From Toxorhynchites rutilus septentrionalis (Eukaryota > Arthropoda > Insecta > Diptera > Culicidae): a stretch of DNA of 64,000 nucleotides. The stretch spans positions 91,834,564 to 91,898,563 of the forward strand of contig NC_073746.1 of assembly GCF_029784135.1 (NCBI RefSeq). The letters are read 5' to 3'. The position numbers and the translations under genes were made by a program. This document shows positions 34,700-47,672 of the stretch, one piece after another. The first letter of the stretch is position 1; every line of letters starts with the position of its first letter. The notes below the pieces were generated by a model that was not told where the DNA came from, did no database searches, and worked only from the letters and a program-made list of their open reading frames with translations.

Positions 34700-35630
34700 G
34701 ACACAACACACATCTATGGGAAAGATAAATAAGCTACTTAGGGATATTTACACAAAAATAAAACTATACACCCAATTGATAAAAATAGAACCTAATTGAA
34801 ACGAAATAAAAATACAATTAATAAAAGACGAGCTAGATAGAATTAAAAGGACGGCGTCCAGGCAACAAACACTACACGAAACCAGGGTTTATATACAGCA
34901 GCCACAACACTACATGCCACAAAATAAAAGGCTTTACGATTGGTAAGAGAGGATTCCTGGCGGGATAAATCGATCCCAATTGTTTCTCGACGGGTTGGAG
35001 GAAATTCCGGCTTGAGAAGATCGAGGACTTGTTTGAGACACGAGATAGTGGACAGGCGTATTCGCTCCATCACCGTTCATAAAACTGTCTTTTGTTCAGA
35101 CTCCACTGAATAAGACGTCGACGTCCATTTGTGCGCGAGTTCTGTTGTACGCGCTAGCGGTGACTGTGCCGACAAACGGAAACGAGTGGAACATCCCGGT
35201 TCCTGTGCACCAATCAAGGAACGGGAGTTTGAGAAGATATCGAGCCGAAAGAAGGAGCATTCTCATACCCAACCGGGACAATATTCCGGTCAGAAACTAG
35301 TCCACGGAGAGACGGAGGATTCGGCGATACAGAACAACCCTAATCAGTGCAACGTTTCGATCTGGAACTGGTCCAGCGGATGCAGAGGCAGCGGCGGACC
35401 CTGACACAATACCCAATACACCTGTGAGTACTGTAATACGCAACAGGAGCTAGGGAAGTAGGTCAGAACCGAGCTAATAAACGCCGTCTCATTAGGTAAC
35501 CTCTAAGAGTGTGTTTTCCTTTACTATCTAATATAGAAAGGCTGAAATTGAGCCATCCTTGGGAGAGAATATAAAGAGTCCATGCGGGCAGCTGGACGTG
35601 ACAGAAGGCTTAGTTTCAGTGCGATGTGAA
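34700..35630. other. Unassigned, 0.9 kb
   Basis: No recognised motif. The 35.1-35.5 kb part is less AT-rich and carries AATAAACGCC near 35478. It could be a retroelement piece, but nothing decisive was seen. Confidence 0.3.
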
Positions 35631-35631
35631 G

Positions 35632-36946
35632 TATTTCAATAATTCGTGGTGCTCATTCAGAAATACTTCCATCTCGCTGGCGATACGCCTGGCTTTAGAC
35701 GAAGTGAGGTTTCTTGCGAATGTGTGGATGAAAGTTTGATCTAGCGCCATCTGTCATTTAATAATATAAATAAATTCGTTCTGTTTGAGTAGTAGTATAG
35801 GTAAAACCACGTGTAAAAATTGGGTAATAGTGTTTGTGAGAGAAGAGCAAACCACACGTAGATGGATCAATTCACTTATCAGACCGTGTAGCGCTTCATT
35901 GATACGAGTCTTTGAATAAATTTGAAAAAAATTACAATTCAATACTAAAGTAAAATGTATGAACGATATGTTCCGTTGAACAATTGCAAATATAAATATA
36001 TATAGAAGATGCATTTGCATATGAAGTAAAATTCTGATTATACGCGAGCGTAACATGAGCGAATTTATAACACATGCGAATTGGGGCTCTTTTGGTATGA
36101 ACAAGTTTTTCCGCATACTACTCGTTGTTGATAATTCCTTAATATTTTCCTTCGTTGGTCGTATTGTTTTCACATATTCACGGTGGAGAGCCTTAACCCT
36201 TCTCTTCGTTGGCCGAGGTATTTTGATTGAATGTAATACTTTTCCGTTTACTGTTTTTGAATGCATAGGCAGCCGTGGCAGTGTTCCGAGCTCTGCAATA
36301 CAATTTGCTTAGCTAATATTAAAGTTGCTAAAACTTACAATAGAGACCCATTAAACGTAAAGGTAATAATTGTATTAATGTCAACACAACACGCTATGAC
36401 TCAGGAATAACATTTTATTGAGTGGTTTTTATAGCTGTTTCGATGATGTTTTCTGGCATCAGTGTCGAAAAAATAACGATGCTTTCACCAATACAAACCA
36501 AACCATTGCCGGAAATTGAAAAAATGAAAATATATCTTCCAGAGCACTAGCTCGAGTTTTCCGACGTTTTTCACTATACAGTGCGACAGCAGATGAAAAT
36601 TTATTATCTTGTGAGTAATCGATTAGAGTTTGGTTGATATTACTTGATAGGAAGTGTGCGAAAACTACTAAAATCGCGAATAAAAATAAGGTATGAGGGT
36701 TTAAATTTGTGGTTATATGTATTGCTTGAAGCAAAATTTAAGAAAAAAAATCAAAATTTTGTTCTGCATAGAGGCACTTTAATCGGCATTAAATATTTAG
36801 TAATCGGTATCCTAGTGGTATCGTATATAGTTTAAAACCTATTCTCATGCTTACTAAGTTGTTTGTGCATAATTTCATCAAAATCGGTCGAGCCGTTTCG
36901 GAGGAGTTCGGTAACAAACACCGTGACACGAGATTTTTATATATAT
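35632..36946 (-). mobile_element. Helitron copy 2, 5' part, truncated
   Basis: On the minus strand the 5' end region TATATATAAAAATCTCGTGT starts at about 36943 and matches copy 1 over about 290 bp (36650-36945 with 38797-39095). Coding remnants follow: a basic N-terminal stretch (RVKALHREYVKTIRPTKENI) at 36180-36270 and RNLTSSKARRIASEMEVFLN then EHHELLKYF at 35640-35750, homologous to copy 1. The element breaks off at about 35632. It lies head to tail with copy 1. Confidence 0.65.
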
Positions 36947-36947
36947 A

Positions 36948-39096
36948 CTAGCTGACCCGGCAAACGTTGTTTTGCCATAAATATTATTTCTAGTGAATAT
37001 GTTGGTTGTTAAAAAAATAATAACCAATGTATTGTAAGTGTATTTAAACGTTTTAACGATCTACATATACGTGAAACGTTCGTTACTCTTGTGTTTGACA
37101 TACCGATGAATAGAGCGCCAAGTCGATGACGATTATAAAAAAAACACAAAACATTCTTTGCGTTCCATTCCCGATGTATTTCATTAACGAATCTGAACTG
37201 TATATATATTGTTGTCGTAAAGTAGACAAATTAAATGAAGAATATCAATATAAATTTCGTTGTTGCAAATGTATTTGTTGCTCTTCATCGAATTACAGGA
37301 CTCAACATTAATATAAGCTTTGAATGTTTTGCTCAGCTGAGGTGAATATGGCACTGCCGAACGATTTTCCATGTCAATGTCTGCGTTGTTAATTTTCATG
37401 AATGATTGTCTGTCTTTATCAGTTTTTACTCGTTGATATATTGGACATCCATCTAAGGTTGCGGTCGTGTCGTTGGTAAAATCTTCAAGAAAATTCATTA
37501 TACATTTTCCATCTGCCATGCAAGGCTATAAAAGTTTTAGATTTCCGCACGGTCATGAACCATGTTTGGGGTAACATTAGCGAACAATCACCTGACCTGA
37601 CCTAGAGGCAATTTCAAGTTGTTGAAATTTGAATGAAAATTTTTATTCGATGTTGTTTCCATACTTAGTAGACATAGTCCTGACCCTAACTCAACTATTT
37701 ATCTTTTGATCTTCTTGCATTTCAACCAAAATATCATTCAGAATATAAAATAATTATCAGATACTATTCTCGTTCAAGATACCTGCAGATTATGAATTAT
37801 TCTGCTACACAGAACACACAATAGAGCCATATTTCATTTAATTATCTTTGTTATAGAAGCGTGTTTATTTCACTCGAAAATTAATAACAATTTACGCTTC
37901 AAATAAATGGTACACGAAGCTCAATGACTGGAATTTTTGAGTAAATTACACTATCGATCTCTTCAGGGCGTATTTTGTCGATTATCCGAATTAAAAATGT
38001 GCACATGAGGTAATCCTAATTTTTTTTAATTTTGCCATCCAGCCGAATAAATTCAGCAAGATGTGGAACCGAATACATGTAACGTTGTAATGAATCTCAT
38101 TCCACATTTCATTCATTTTTTGTTGTTTGAACACACGTTTTGTAATATCATGACTATAAATGTGTTTAGACCTGGCAATATCAGAAGCTGCGTCGGCGTT
38201 GCTCATGATAGCGTTCGGCATGTATTTTTCCTCACACCGCTTCTGGTTGTTTAGAATCGCAATCGTTCGCTCATTACCACTATATCGTTCGCAATTCATT
38301 CTACGTTGAGATGGTGAACGTTAGGAACATTAGAAGCTTTAGTACCATTGAAGAAGAAGATGGAGGGTGTCGTTTAAACGGTGGGTGTCAACGATGATCT
38401 CCAGATTGTTGTTTCTTCTTCGAATCACAGTTTCTCGCGTCACTGAGCAGTCGCCTACCATGACTCCAGCAATGTATTCAACGACATACGCATTGAATGT
38501 ATACATGTGTTCTCCAGTCGATGTTATATTAGAATTGATGAAAATAACGTGATCGTCACCTTGCAAACCGAGCATGTATGATATGAAGAATTTCAATAAT
38601 TTATTATGTTTATTCAAAAAGTTTTCCAGCTCGTTGGCAATATGCATGGCTTTAGCCGAATTAAGGTTATTGGCGCATGTGAGGATGAATGCGTTCAATG
38701 AAGTGAACTTAGCGCCATCTGTCATTTAACAACGTAAGTAAATTCGCTCTCTTTGAAAAACAAACTACGGGTCGATTATTTGAATATTATTATTTATACC
38801 AAAATACTAAAATCGTGAATAAAAATAGGAAATGGGGGATAACCTGTGAGGTTATATTTAGTTGTATGTCAAATTTAAGAAAAAAATAGAAATAAAAATA
38901 AAAACTTTTTTCTTCATAGAGCCACCCTAATCGGTATTAAACATATGTTAATCGGTACCCTAGCGGTATCATATATAGTTTACGTGCTATTCTCATGCCT
39001 ACCAAGTTTTTTGTGCATAATTTCATGAAAATCGTTCGAGCCGTTTCGGAGGGGTTCGACCACGAACCTCGTGACACGAGATTTTTATATATAAGA
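36948..39096 (-). mobile_element. Helitron copy 1 with both ends
   Basis: On the minus strand it starts with TC at 39096-39095 after an A and ends ACGTTTGCCGGGTCAG then CTAG at 36951-36948 before T, the full set of Helitron terminal features. Length 2149 bp, against 5-6 kb or more for autonomous elements, so it is internally deleted. No terminal inverted repeats or target duplication are expected for this rolling-circle class. Confidence 0.8.
37184..38725 (-). pseudogene. Helitron Rep/helicase protein relic
   Basis: Three frame-broken pieces are readable on the minus strand. The N-terminal Helitron domain (38725-38339) has HIANELENFLNKHNKLLKFF, TSTGEHMYTFNAYVVEYIAG, VMVGD and NNNLEIIVDTHRLND. 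The next (38300-37930) has YSHDITKRVFKQQKM and the HUH-type replication motif GLPHVHIF, with the two histidines kept, then IDKIRPEEIDSVI in another frame. The third (37519-37184) has DGKCIMNF and VPYSPQLSKTFKAYINVESC. The catalytic tyrosines and the SF1 helicase domain are missing. Parts near 37100 may be the far C-terminus. Confidence 0.78.
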
Positions 39097-39099
39097 TTT

Positions 39100-42000
39100 T
39101 TCGTTTTATGAATATAAAAGAAGAATTTAATTTTTGATTCATCCCCTTGAAGTCTTAAAATAGCTTTGCGGTATAAAAAATCAGAAATTCTTCCAGGAGA
39201 TGATAAATAATCATATTTGGACAATTCTGTCGCTTCTATTTAAAAGATGAGAAGTAGTTTAACTCCCAATTAGTGAACTTAAGTAACAGTTTAAAAATGA
39301 AAAACTCAAAAGATTGTGGTTTTTAAGATGTTATCGTTAATTTTATTCAAAAAATTCATAATAAACTTGAATGTTCCTACCAACCAAATTGAAGCTCTCT
39401 AATCGCTCGACAATTCGTTCTTCGTTCTTTCATCCAACTTCTATCTTTTTTGATTTCGCTGCAGTATAATTTTAAACAACTCCTGGTGAGTCTTCAACTA
39501 GAATCTACAAAAAAAAACGATTTTTACTTTACATAATAACCAATTAACTTTTACTTCAACGTTGAAATATGTCATTTTCGTTTGAAATAAGTCAAAATAT
39601 TCGTAATACGAAATTGTAATTATCATACGACAAAACCGAAATTCTTCTGGGAACGCTAGGACCATCGAAGAAAATGAACAAGGATGTGGTCAAATGAATA
39701 AACACTCTGATCTTACCCAAAACAGTCTGTCTTCTATCCGAATACCTCATCATTCAGGCCCTATGAATTCCACTCTTCTCAATTTCAACGAAAAGCTACC
39801 ACAAAATGTCAGATCGGAAAGCAACGCTACGGAACAAATAAAAAAAAATCGCTACGCGCGAGAGATCAGCTTCTGATGATGGCGTCGTTATGGTATTACT
39901 GAAATTAGGAGCAAAATGCGCTCGCTTTTGGTCAGTAAATAAGTCACGATTTCTTCAATTCCTCGTCCCGCTTCGTTTCCTTTGCTTGGGTCTTGCTTGA
40001 ATTTAATTCGTTGCTGTCCGGGGGTAAATCTTGAAAGGTTGAATGTTTCGTTTGCTTCCAATATATGCATTTGTGTTGATTGTTGGCGTTGGCCGAGCAC
40101 AATGGTACATGATTATTGAGAGCAGATAAATGCAACATGAGTAACCATTTTTTTCCGAGTTGAAATCTGGAAAGCTGTGATCGTATCGGGGTAAATAGAG
40201 ACACAAAAAATGCAATTAATTCAGGAAGAGCGAACGAAGTAGTGAAATATAGTGGATCTCGAAGAATTTGTTCGGATGTATGATGGGGGATCGATTCTAG
40301 AAATGCTCATTTCAAAACGGCAGAAAATCGACGCGTGAGATCGGCTATCTAAACAGCCGCCCCACTTTTGCATTGACCACTCCAGACGACACCATTGTGG
40401 TGCACAAAATAGGAATAATATGCCAGTCGTGATATTTCCAGCATTTGCAGACGCCAAAGATGCATTTTTACAACGCAAATTAAGCGAAACAACCAGCGCG
40501 AAAAAGTAAAGAGATATGAATTTATCGATGATGACAACCGTTTGGATGTAGCTGTGCAAACTGCAACTGAATGTGCATTCATACCATTGGCCAGCCTCCG
40601 GTCCGTTGGAATGTATAATAATGCTAATGATAATAAAATAAAATAATAATAACATAAAAATTCTCTTCTTCGCTCTTCAACTCCAACTTTTCAACTTCGG
40701 ATAGTGCTCAGTGGGCAGCCTCCGTTTGGTGTTTTGTTTTCGCTTTCGGAGTGATGCTTTGCGAGAACACGTCTTGTACCATACAAGTTCCTCTGTAGTT
40801 AGACGATAATGGTACATTACTTATAATAAAAATAATAATAAAAGTTCAGCCGGGTGGTGATGGTGGTACAAAGCAGGAAAAAACAAAAGGGCAGACGAGG
40901 GAAATCTGAAACAATTGATAAATTCGTGACCATCAAAACGGGTGCATTGTGCACTTCGATGTAACCGTCGTGTTGATTCCAGTGCATCAGGCAGGTCCTT
41001 TCTTCCCTGTCGCCCGCACTGAGGCCGAGGCTGAGAAAGCCATCATTGTGAATCGAGAGGGGGGCAAGCCTAAACCGATGCTGTCATTATATGCATTTTT
41101 TCTGTGCATATTGCGCGCACTCTTTACAAAGCGGGAAGGATTGAATGGATTCCTACTCCTGCGGTATCGCCTCCCTATTTCGAAGGCATAAATTTCGTAA
41201 CTTATCCGAAGCATTCTTACTAACTTGAGGCCGATGAGGCAGGGGTGAATGTGAACGAGGACAGAGAAAATCCATCGATGGATATTGATCTTGTTAGGGA
41301 CCGCTGCGATATTTTGCGGGCTTTTGTTGTGAGCGGTGACTACTGTTGTGCAAATAAATTGTGGACCCGTAGCTGGGGGTGAATTTGTACCTGAGATTCG
41401 TTATTTCACGCAGCTTCGAAAAAAATGTTAATTTAAAATAATGAATCTTCTTATTTGCTTCACACTTCTGTGGAATATTGGAAAAGCCGATCACATACGA
41501 GAACAATGTTCGCTTCTTACACTTTCATAACATAGATGATTGAATAAACGAAATCAAGAACAAACAAAGTTATGGATGCGACAAAGTTTTAATTTCTACG
41601 GGGAAATGACAAAGTGGAAAAAGGCATTAAAAGTTGGTGAGAAGCATTAGTAAAATTGAATCGTAAAAATCGTAAAAATCAAAAACTTAGCTGGTGTGAA
41701 AATTACAAGAACACGAGAAACGGTGAGTGATGACTCAAGGGAATCGGGGCGAAATCTAGTAAATATTTCATCAACACAAATGCTTTTAAAAGTAATGTGG
41801 AAAAAAATGCTCTAACATTTTAACAATTAATTACCATGGTGAATGTTACCACATATGTTCAAGGAATTGCGAATGATATGTACAAATCATTTGAAACAAT
41901 ATCTAGAAATTTGAAAGTAATACTCAATAGAGTGATTCCAGAAACGATGCCCATTTCATAGAATACCTATCAAGCATCGAGAATAGAAAACGCAGAATTT

Positions 42001-42270
42001 AATTTATAGATTTCGAAAGAAGGGAAACAATTGCGATTTGGTTTTTCAAATATCCTTCTGGAAGGTATAATTTTTTCCAAATAAAATATTTCCGAGCATT
42101 TGGTTGGTATGGAAAATTGTGGAATGTGAGAATGAGAGACAAAGTTCGCCATTCTTGCCTGTGTAAAATGTCGAGTAAGTATAAATGTTGATTTTCTGGT
42201 AGAACAAAAGACATCCAAAAAATACAACTTCTTATAGGTTTGAAAAAAAGGCGCTTTTTCAGAAAAAAAG
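39100..42270. other. Intron DNA without recognised elements, 3.2 kb
   Basis: No repeat family or coding motif was recognised. Frames at 40221-40655 (-) and 40949-41191 (+) lack motifs. Composition at 39.9-41.5 kb is less AT-rich than the repeats, so this may be original intron sequence. Confidence 0.4.
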
Positions 42271-42420
42271 TAGTGGGTGGTGTTCACGACACGATCGCAT
42301 TATTGACGTAAGACTACATAATTATTTCGTTCAACTCGCTTGATTATCACTTCGAATTTGTGTAAAATTATCTCTTCAGAAGAGTAGTCGTTCGAAATGA
42401 AGTATTTATTTGTGGATACT
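42271..42420 (+). repeat. Palindrome-family 5' end fragment E4
   Basis: GGTGTTCACGACACGATCGC ATTATTGACGTAAGACTAC is the family start; about 150 bp remain before the TA repeat and the Helitron end interrupt it. Confidence 0.6.
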
Positions 42421-42433
42421 TGGCCCGTGAGAA

Positions 42434-42978
<545 letters not shown>

Positions 42979-43017
42979 TCAATGTTTCAGTGTGAACCTA
43001 GACAACGAGCAATCAGC

Positions 43018-43671
43018 AGTATCCCGAATCAAATTGCATCTCGAAAAAAAGCTGCTGTAGAAAATGCCCTAGTTGATCGATCCTTTTCAAACTCTCAGAC
43101 AATAAAACATAACCCATTAGTAAGCTTTTGGCATATTTATTTCATTCAACTTCAATACCATGATGGTATGCTCGAAACTTACGCTTCACTCCACTCATAA
43201 GGTTCTGTACAACATCTGGCTGCAGCTTTTTCTGTACGGAAACCCACTTTCTATTTATGGCTTCCGGCTTTGTGGAAGGATTCAAGTCATTGGGATTCCG
43301 CTTAAACGCTTTCACGACACACTTGTGATCGTGATCACTATTAGAACATCCATTCTGACAGAGTTTCGTAGTAACAATTAATCACACGACTAACCGTTGA
43401 CTGCACGATTCCGAGTTGTTGTCCGATGTCCCGATGAGACACTTGGGGATTTTCCAGGTGCTTGCGTGAAACCAATTAGCAACGTTGTTTTCCGGTGACG
43501 CCATTTTTTCCAATTTTCGTAAAAATGACAGCGTTAAAAATACAGTGTAAACAATATACTCTAAACCACTTATACCCAATATTTCAAGAAAAAAAAATCC
43601 GAAGCATTTTTTTCGTGATGCAATTCTATAGCATTTTTTCTGTGATGCAATTTGATGTGGGCCACCCTTTA
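43018..43671 (-). mobile_element. Internally deleted Tc1-like transposon
   Basis: The ends are inverted repeats: GAATCAAATTGCATCTCGAA at 43026 and, on the minus strand, GGGTGGCCCACATCAAATTG at 43671 with CATCACAGAAAAAATGC. Between them the minus strand keeps a transposase start (MASPENNVANWFHAS region) and a helix-turn-helix in another frame, SHRDIGQQLGIVQSTVSRVI at about 43465-43400. It then jumps to a C-terminus-like KKLQPDVVQNLMSGVKRKFR. The catalytic domain is gone. Confidence 0.75.
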
Positions 43672-43795
43672 TGTTAATGCTCAGAGCTAATTTCAAAGTC
43701 TGCTCAAATTGGCGTATTTTCATTTCGCGAGAAGTTCGCGCCCCTCGCTCAAAAAAACATTCATCGGCTTCTATCAAAGCCTCGGAATATTTATA

Positions 43796-44423
43796 TTAAC
43801 ACTTTGGCATTCGGCGACACCACAGTGGTTACGTACGAAAACTGCCGGCGACATCACAGTGGTTACGTGCGCATAGTATCTTAATAGCCGGCGACAGCAC
43901 TTTAGTATCGTTTGCATTCTGTATGGCGTTTTGTTTAGGTAACAAAAACTTACACACACTATCAAGCATCGTGTTTTTATAAGTAGGGAAGGTGGGGAAA
44001 AACGGAGAAGAACTTTAATTATATCTTTCGAAACTCATGTTTTCCAAACTTAAATGCCGTTTCTTGCATTTCAATATACTGTTTTTCTTATTAATCGGCC
44101 GAATATTTTTCAATGTTTTTATTAAAATTAAAACAGACTGAAAAGTAGAATATTTTTTCGATGATTACCCGCATGGACATATAGTGGAGGAAATATGGAC
44201 AGGTTTGTAATATTGACGTATGTATATCTTCGCAAATTCATGAAAGTAGGGGAACAGGGGGGTTGGAACTTATGAAAACTAACGATAAGATCAGGAAAAC
44301 TTAACTATTTCTAATTTCTCGATAATGTCAAGAACGGGCGGCGACAAGCCAAGTAATCCGAGTTAGCGCTGCCGGCGCCAAGCGCATATTTTTTTACGAA
44401 CCGTGCGGACGCCAAAGTGTTAA
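43796..44423. mobile_element. TTAA-flanked MITE (piggyBac-type)
   Basis: TTAA at 43796-43799 and at 44420-44423 flank a 620-bp element with ends CACTTTGGCATTCGGCG and, reversed, CACTTTGGCGTCCGCACGG. The left part carries two copies of GGCGACA(T/C)CACAGTGGTTACGT. No coding potential. The size, ends and target suggest a piggyBac-mobilised MITE. Confidence 0.68.
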
Positions 44424-44585
44424 GGAGTTTCGTTCTTAAATTTAAATAACAAATAATTTCTCGCTGGCTATAATTTCGTAGCCCTACTTTAACAATGCGG
44501 TCATGCCATGGACATTCTTCATTATTTATTGCGGCCCGCGACGCCATGGCTAACACGTGTTTGTGGCCCATATGAAAAAAAAATG

Positions 44586-44930
44586 TAAGGGGTTGTGCCT
44601 AGGATACGACCGCATTTGTGATGTAGGACTACGGAATTATATCACATAGGATATTATTTTAGAATGTATCGAAATTTTTAAAATAACTTTTTAGCAGAAT
44701 TTTTTAATGGTGTAGACAGAGTCGTAATTTTGTAGAATTGACTGTAAATGTTTGAGCCATTATTCATTCTTTCTCTAGCGAGAACAATACGACGAACCCT
44801 AGAATAAGAGCAAACATCGCAAGGATTATTTTATTTTCAATGTTGTAGCCTTAACAGTTATCGTAGTTGTTGTTTTCCAGTTGACGCACAAACACATGCG
44901 ACAGTGAGGTTTAAATAGAATAAGATATAG
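44586..44930 (+). repeat. Palindrome-family 5' part E5
   Basis: GGGGTTGTGCCTAGGATACG ACCGCATTTG and GATGTAGGACTACGG (44616-44631) start a copy matching E1 and E2 for about 250 bp. It is followed by other DNA. Confidence 0.6.
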
Positions 44931-45078
44931 TTAAATTTCACTATAATATTTGGGCAGCATATTTAGTCAACGCTGGTTTGACGAAATAAAAATTTTTTTT
45001 TTGATTATGTAACTTGTTAAAATCGTCTTTTGAATTAAACGGATAAATTAGCCAGCCAGCTATCTTTAGTTTAGTTTT

Positions 45079-46315
45079 GACGTAGGATTACGTCTTTCGG
45101 GAACATATTGGGGTACAAATTGAAAATCTGAAATCGAGTACATCGTGAAAATTGTCCAATTTCAGACGCTTATTGCGCAGTCATTTTATGATGGATTGAT
45201 GAAATTTTTGCGTCAACCGATTCCGGCACTCCATAATAATATTTTATATTGAAGAAAATAATATATGTCATGAAATTAACTATCGAACAATTGAAAAATC
45301 TTAACCCCCATCCTAACGGAAATACCCCCTTCTGATTGGTCGAAATTGACGACACATGCGGCGGGTCCCTAACAGAGACATCAAAACCAAGCTGCCTGGG
45401 GGAAATCGGCCTTGCAAATATATGCAAGTCGGTGGCATTTTTGTATTGCAAGTAAGTTGAGTGATACGTTTAATTCTAGCGAATGAAATTTAAATTTGGA
45501 ACTTTAATGTTGGTTGCTTCATGAAATTTCATATCAATCGTGTATTGTGAAAAACTGGGCACAAGTGTAAGTGTAATTTGGTAGCAGTTGTGTTAAAATG
45601 ACTCGATTTATTCCAATTTTCATAAATAAGAACCAAGGTGTGTTCCTGCTCGAGAATGGGTCGTTTGGTTCAAGCTGTCTGTTTTGTTGTGTTCATTTTC
45701 AACCAAGGAAAGTTTATACGGCGAGAAAAATTGGAAAAGTGAAGAAAGTGAAAAAAAAGTGATTTCCCATATTATCTACATATTGTATTAGGTGCTGTTA
45801 GTCCAGTAAAAATTCGCATTGGGTTGAACAAACACTCAGAAAGTGAACATTTTAAAAGTTTTTTTTTTCCATTTCAAATATGTTTTCTCTATATTAAAGT
45901 AACATGTAAACACTGATGAGAAAAATTGATAATTGTGTTCGGTATTGGTAATTATCTTATATTATATTGGTGAGTTTTTTTTCTCTTTATTTCATCCATA
46001 CATAACACAGGAGGCATCTCGTCTAGGATCACAGAGGGTGATTTTTATTATATCTCGTTCCACTTCGGCATCTTTTATCTGATACGCACCATCCAACGAC
46101 TGTTTACTATCCTTCTGTTATCATCGCTCGGTAAACACTGGTGGAATGAACAAACAATACCCAACAACCAAACAAAACGGCCCTTTTCAGGGCCACCATA
46201 TCATTATCAAAAAGTTTAACAATGTAATCTTTCAAACATATCCAAAATCAACAGAAAGCCTAACGGAATCCTACGTCATCTATGCGGTCGTGTTTCGGAC
46301 ACAACCCTCCTGTGA
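45079..46315 (-). repeat. Palindrome-family copy E6 with histone 3' end
   Basis: On the minus strand it starts near 46315 with GGTTGTGTCCGAAACACGAC CGCATAGATGACGTAGGAT, contains (antisense) a histone stem-loop, then one 95-bp minisatellite unit (45440-45360), and ends in the palindrome GACGTAATCCTACGTC (45094-45079; one G-T wobble). The order start, histone piece, minisatellite, palindrome agrees with E2 plus its array. Confidence 0.62.
46179..46198 (+). terminator. Perfect histone mRNA 3' stem-loop
   Basis: GGCCCTTTTCAGGGCC plus ACCA is the exact replication-dependent histone 3' processing signal: a six-base-pair stem, four-base loop and the ACCA flank. Upstream is A/C-rich (AACCAAACAAAA), typical of histone 3' leaders. 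No histone coding sequence is visible in the preceding 180 bp, so it is an orphan relic. Confidence 0.85.
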
Positions 46316-46415
46316 GTTTTTTTTTAGTTTTAAGTAAGTAGTTTTAAGTAGTATTAAGAATGTATTAGTCTACAATTTTGATTGACGACAATAAAATAAT
46401 AATAATAATAATAAT

Positions 46416-47140
46416 GACATAGAACTACGTCATTCAGGAATGGTATCAAATCAGAAAACAAGTCACGTTTTTATGAAATAAAGTTAACGTTAATAACTAT
46501 TTTCACTGGTAACGAATTCTCATGATTTGCATAACAATCCAATCGGAAATTTACTAAGATTTGTTTGATATGCTATACATTACAATTCGCTGAACTCTAA
46601 ACTGTTTAAATTCATGAAAACTGGAAGAACATCCTTTTTCCCTACATTTGTTCTGCCAATTTATGTGCTAACCCTACCCGTATTTCGAATGCTTATAATT
46701 CGAACATTTACTTAACAGATCGGAAAGATGTTTGAATTAATTGATAGGAAATATTTTTAGGCGTCTATCATAATTAATAGAATTTTATTTGTCATGAGAT
46801 AAACAATTGAATAACTGTAAAATGTCAAGCGTTATCTAAATGCCCTAACTGCCAAGTTTTGATTGGCCCGATTAACGGTTCTCCAACACAAACTTCAAAA
46901 TCGATGTACATGTGGAAATCCGTTTTCCAAATATACATGCAAGCCGGGGGTATTTTTGTTTCCACCGAGCTGTGTTACCCTAACACGGACTTCAAAATCA
47001 ATGTGCCTGGGGGAATGTGCTTTGTTAAAACATACATACAACATACAAGGGGTATTTTTGTTCCCACTGAGCTGTGTTTCCCTAACACGGACCTGAAAAT
47101 GAATGTGCCTGGGGGAATCCGCTTTGTAAATACATGCAAG
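46416..47140 (-). repeat. Palindrome-family copy E7 with minisatellite
   Basis: GACATAGAACTACGTC at 46416-46431 with ATCAAATCAGAAAACAAGTC ACG... is the family 3' end in reverse. Further right are sequence shared with 19500-19640 (TTGATAGGAAATAT) and about three inverted 95-bp units at 46880-47140. The array continues, diverged, at 47681-47800 after the hAT MITE. Confidence 0.55.
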
Positions 47141-47672
47141 TAGAGATGTCTAAATATTTCGCTTATTCGATTATCGATTAATCGTCGTATCATTTTTAAA
47201 TATTCGATTCATTCGAATAATTGCCTTTCAGTATTCGATTAATCGAGCGAATATTTTTTTCTTGTAATAATAATGAACAGACATTGCATAATAAAAAAGA
47301 TTATAATATTATAATTTTAAAAGTTATATTAAACATAATTGTAAAATAAACATGGAGTAGAATAATGGTTTTTGAATTAAATGATATTTCAGTATATTGA
47401 TAAATTTACCATTTCATGATTTTTTGTACCAAGTTGTCTGTCGGGCTGCCGATGTTAGATGGTCGCTATTGGATAAAAAAAACCATAGCCTAATTCTTGA
47501 CCTAAAAATGTATTACCCTTGAAATTTGTTCGTTTTTTCATTACCCCGATTACTGTGATAACTATTCGATGTATTCATATTTTGATTTTTCATTATTCGA
47601 TACCAAATTACTCGATTATAATTACAGATATTCGATTGTTTGAATTAATCGAACGGTTAACCGACGTCTCTA
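47141..47672. mobile_element. hAT-type MITE in the minisatellite
   Basis: The ends TAGAGATGTC and (reversed) TAGAGACGTC flank 532 bp rich in ATTCGAT and ATTAATCGA motifs in both orientations. The eight bases CATGCAAG (47133-47140) and CATGAAAG (47673-47680) are target duplications with one mismatch, the 8-bp hallmark of hAT transposons. It interrupts a 95-bp repeat unit. Confidence 0.75.

Noticed and set aside
35754..36266. 170-codon minus-strand frame as a host gene
   Set aside because: Its upstream half is a Helitron N-terminus and the rest is AT-rich; it belongs to the Helitron relic.
43382..43777. 131-codon minus-strand frame as a host gene
   Set aside because: It crosses a Tc1 terminal repeat and contains the transposase start; it is part of the deleted Tc1 element.
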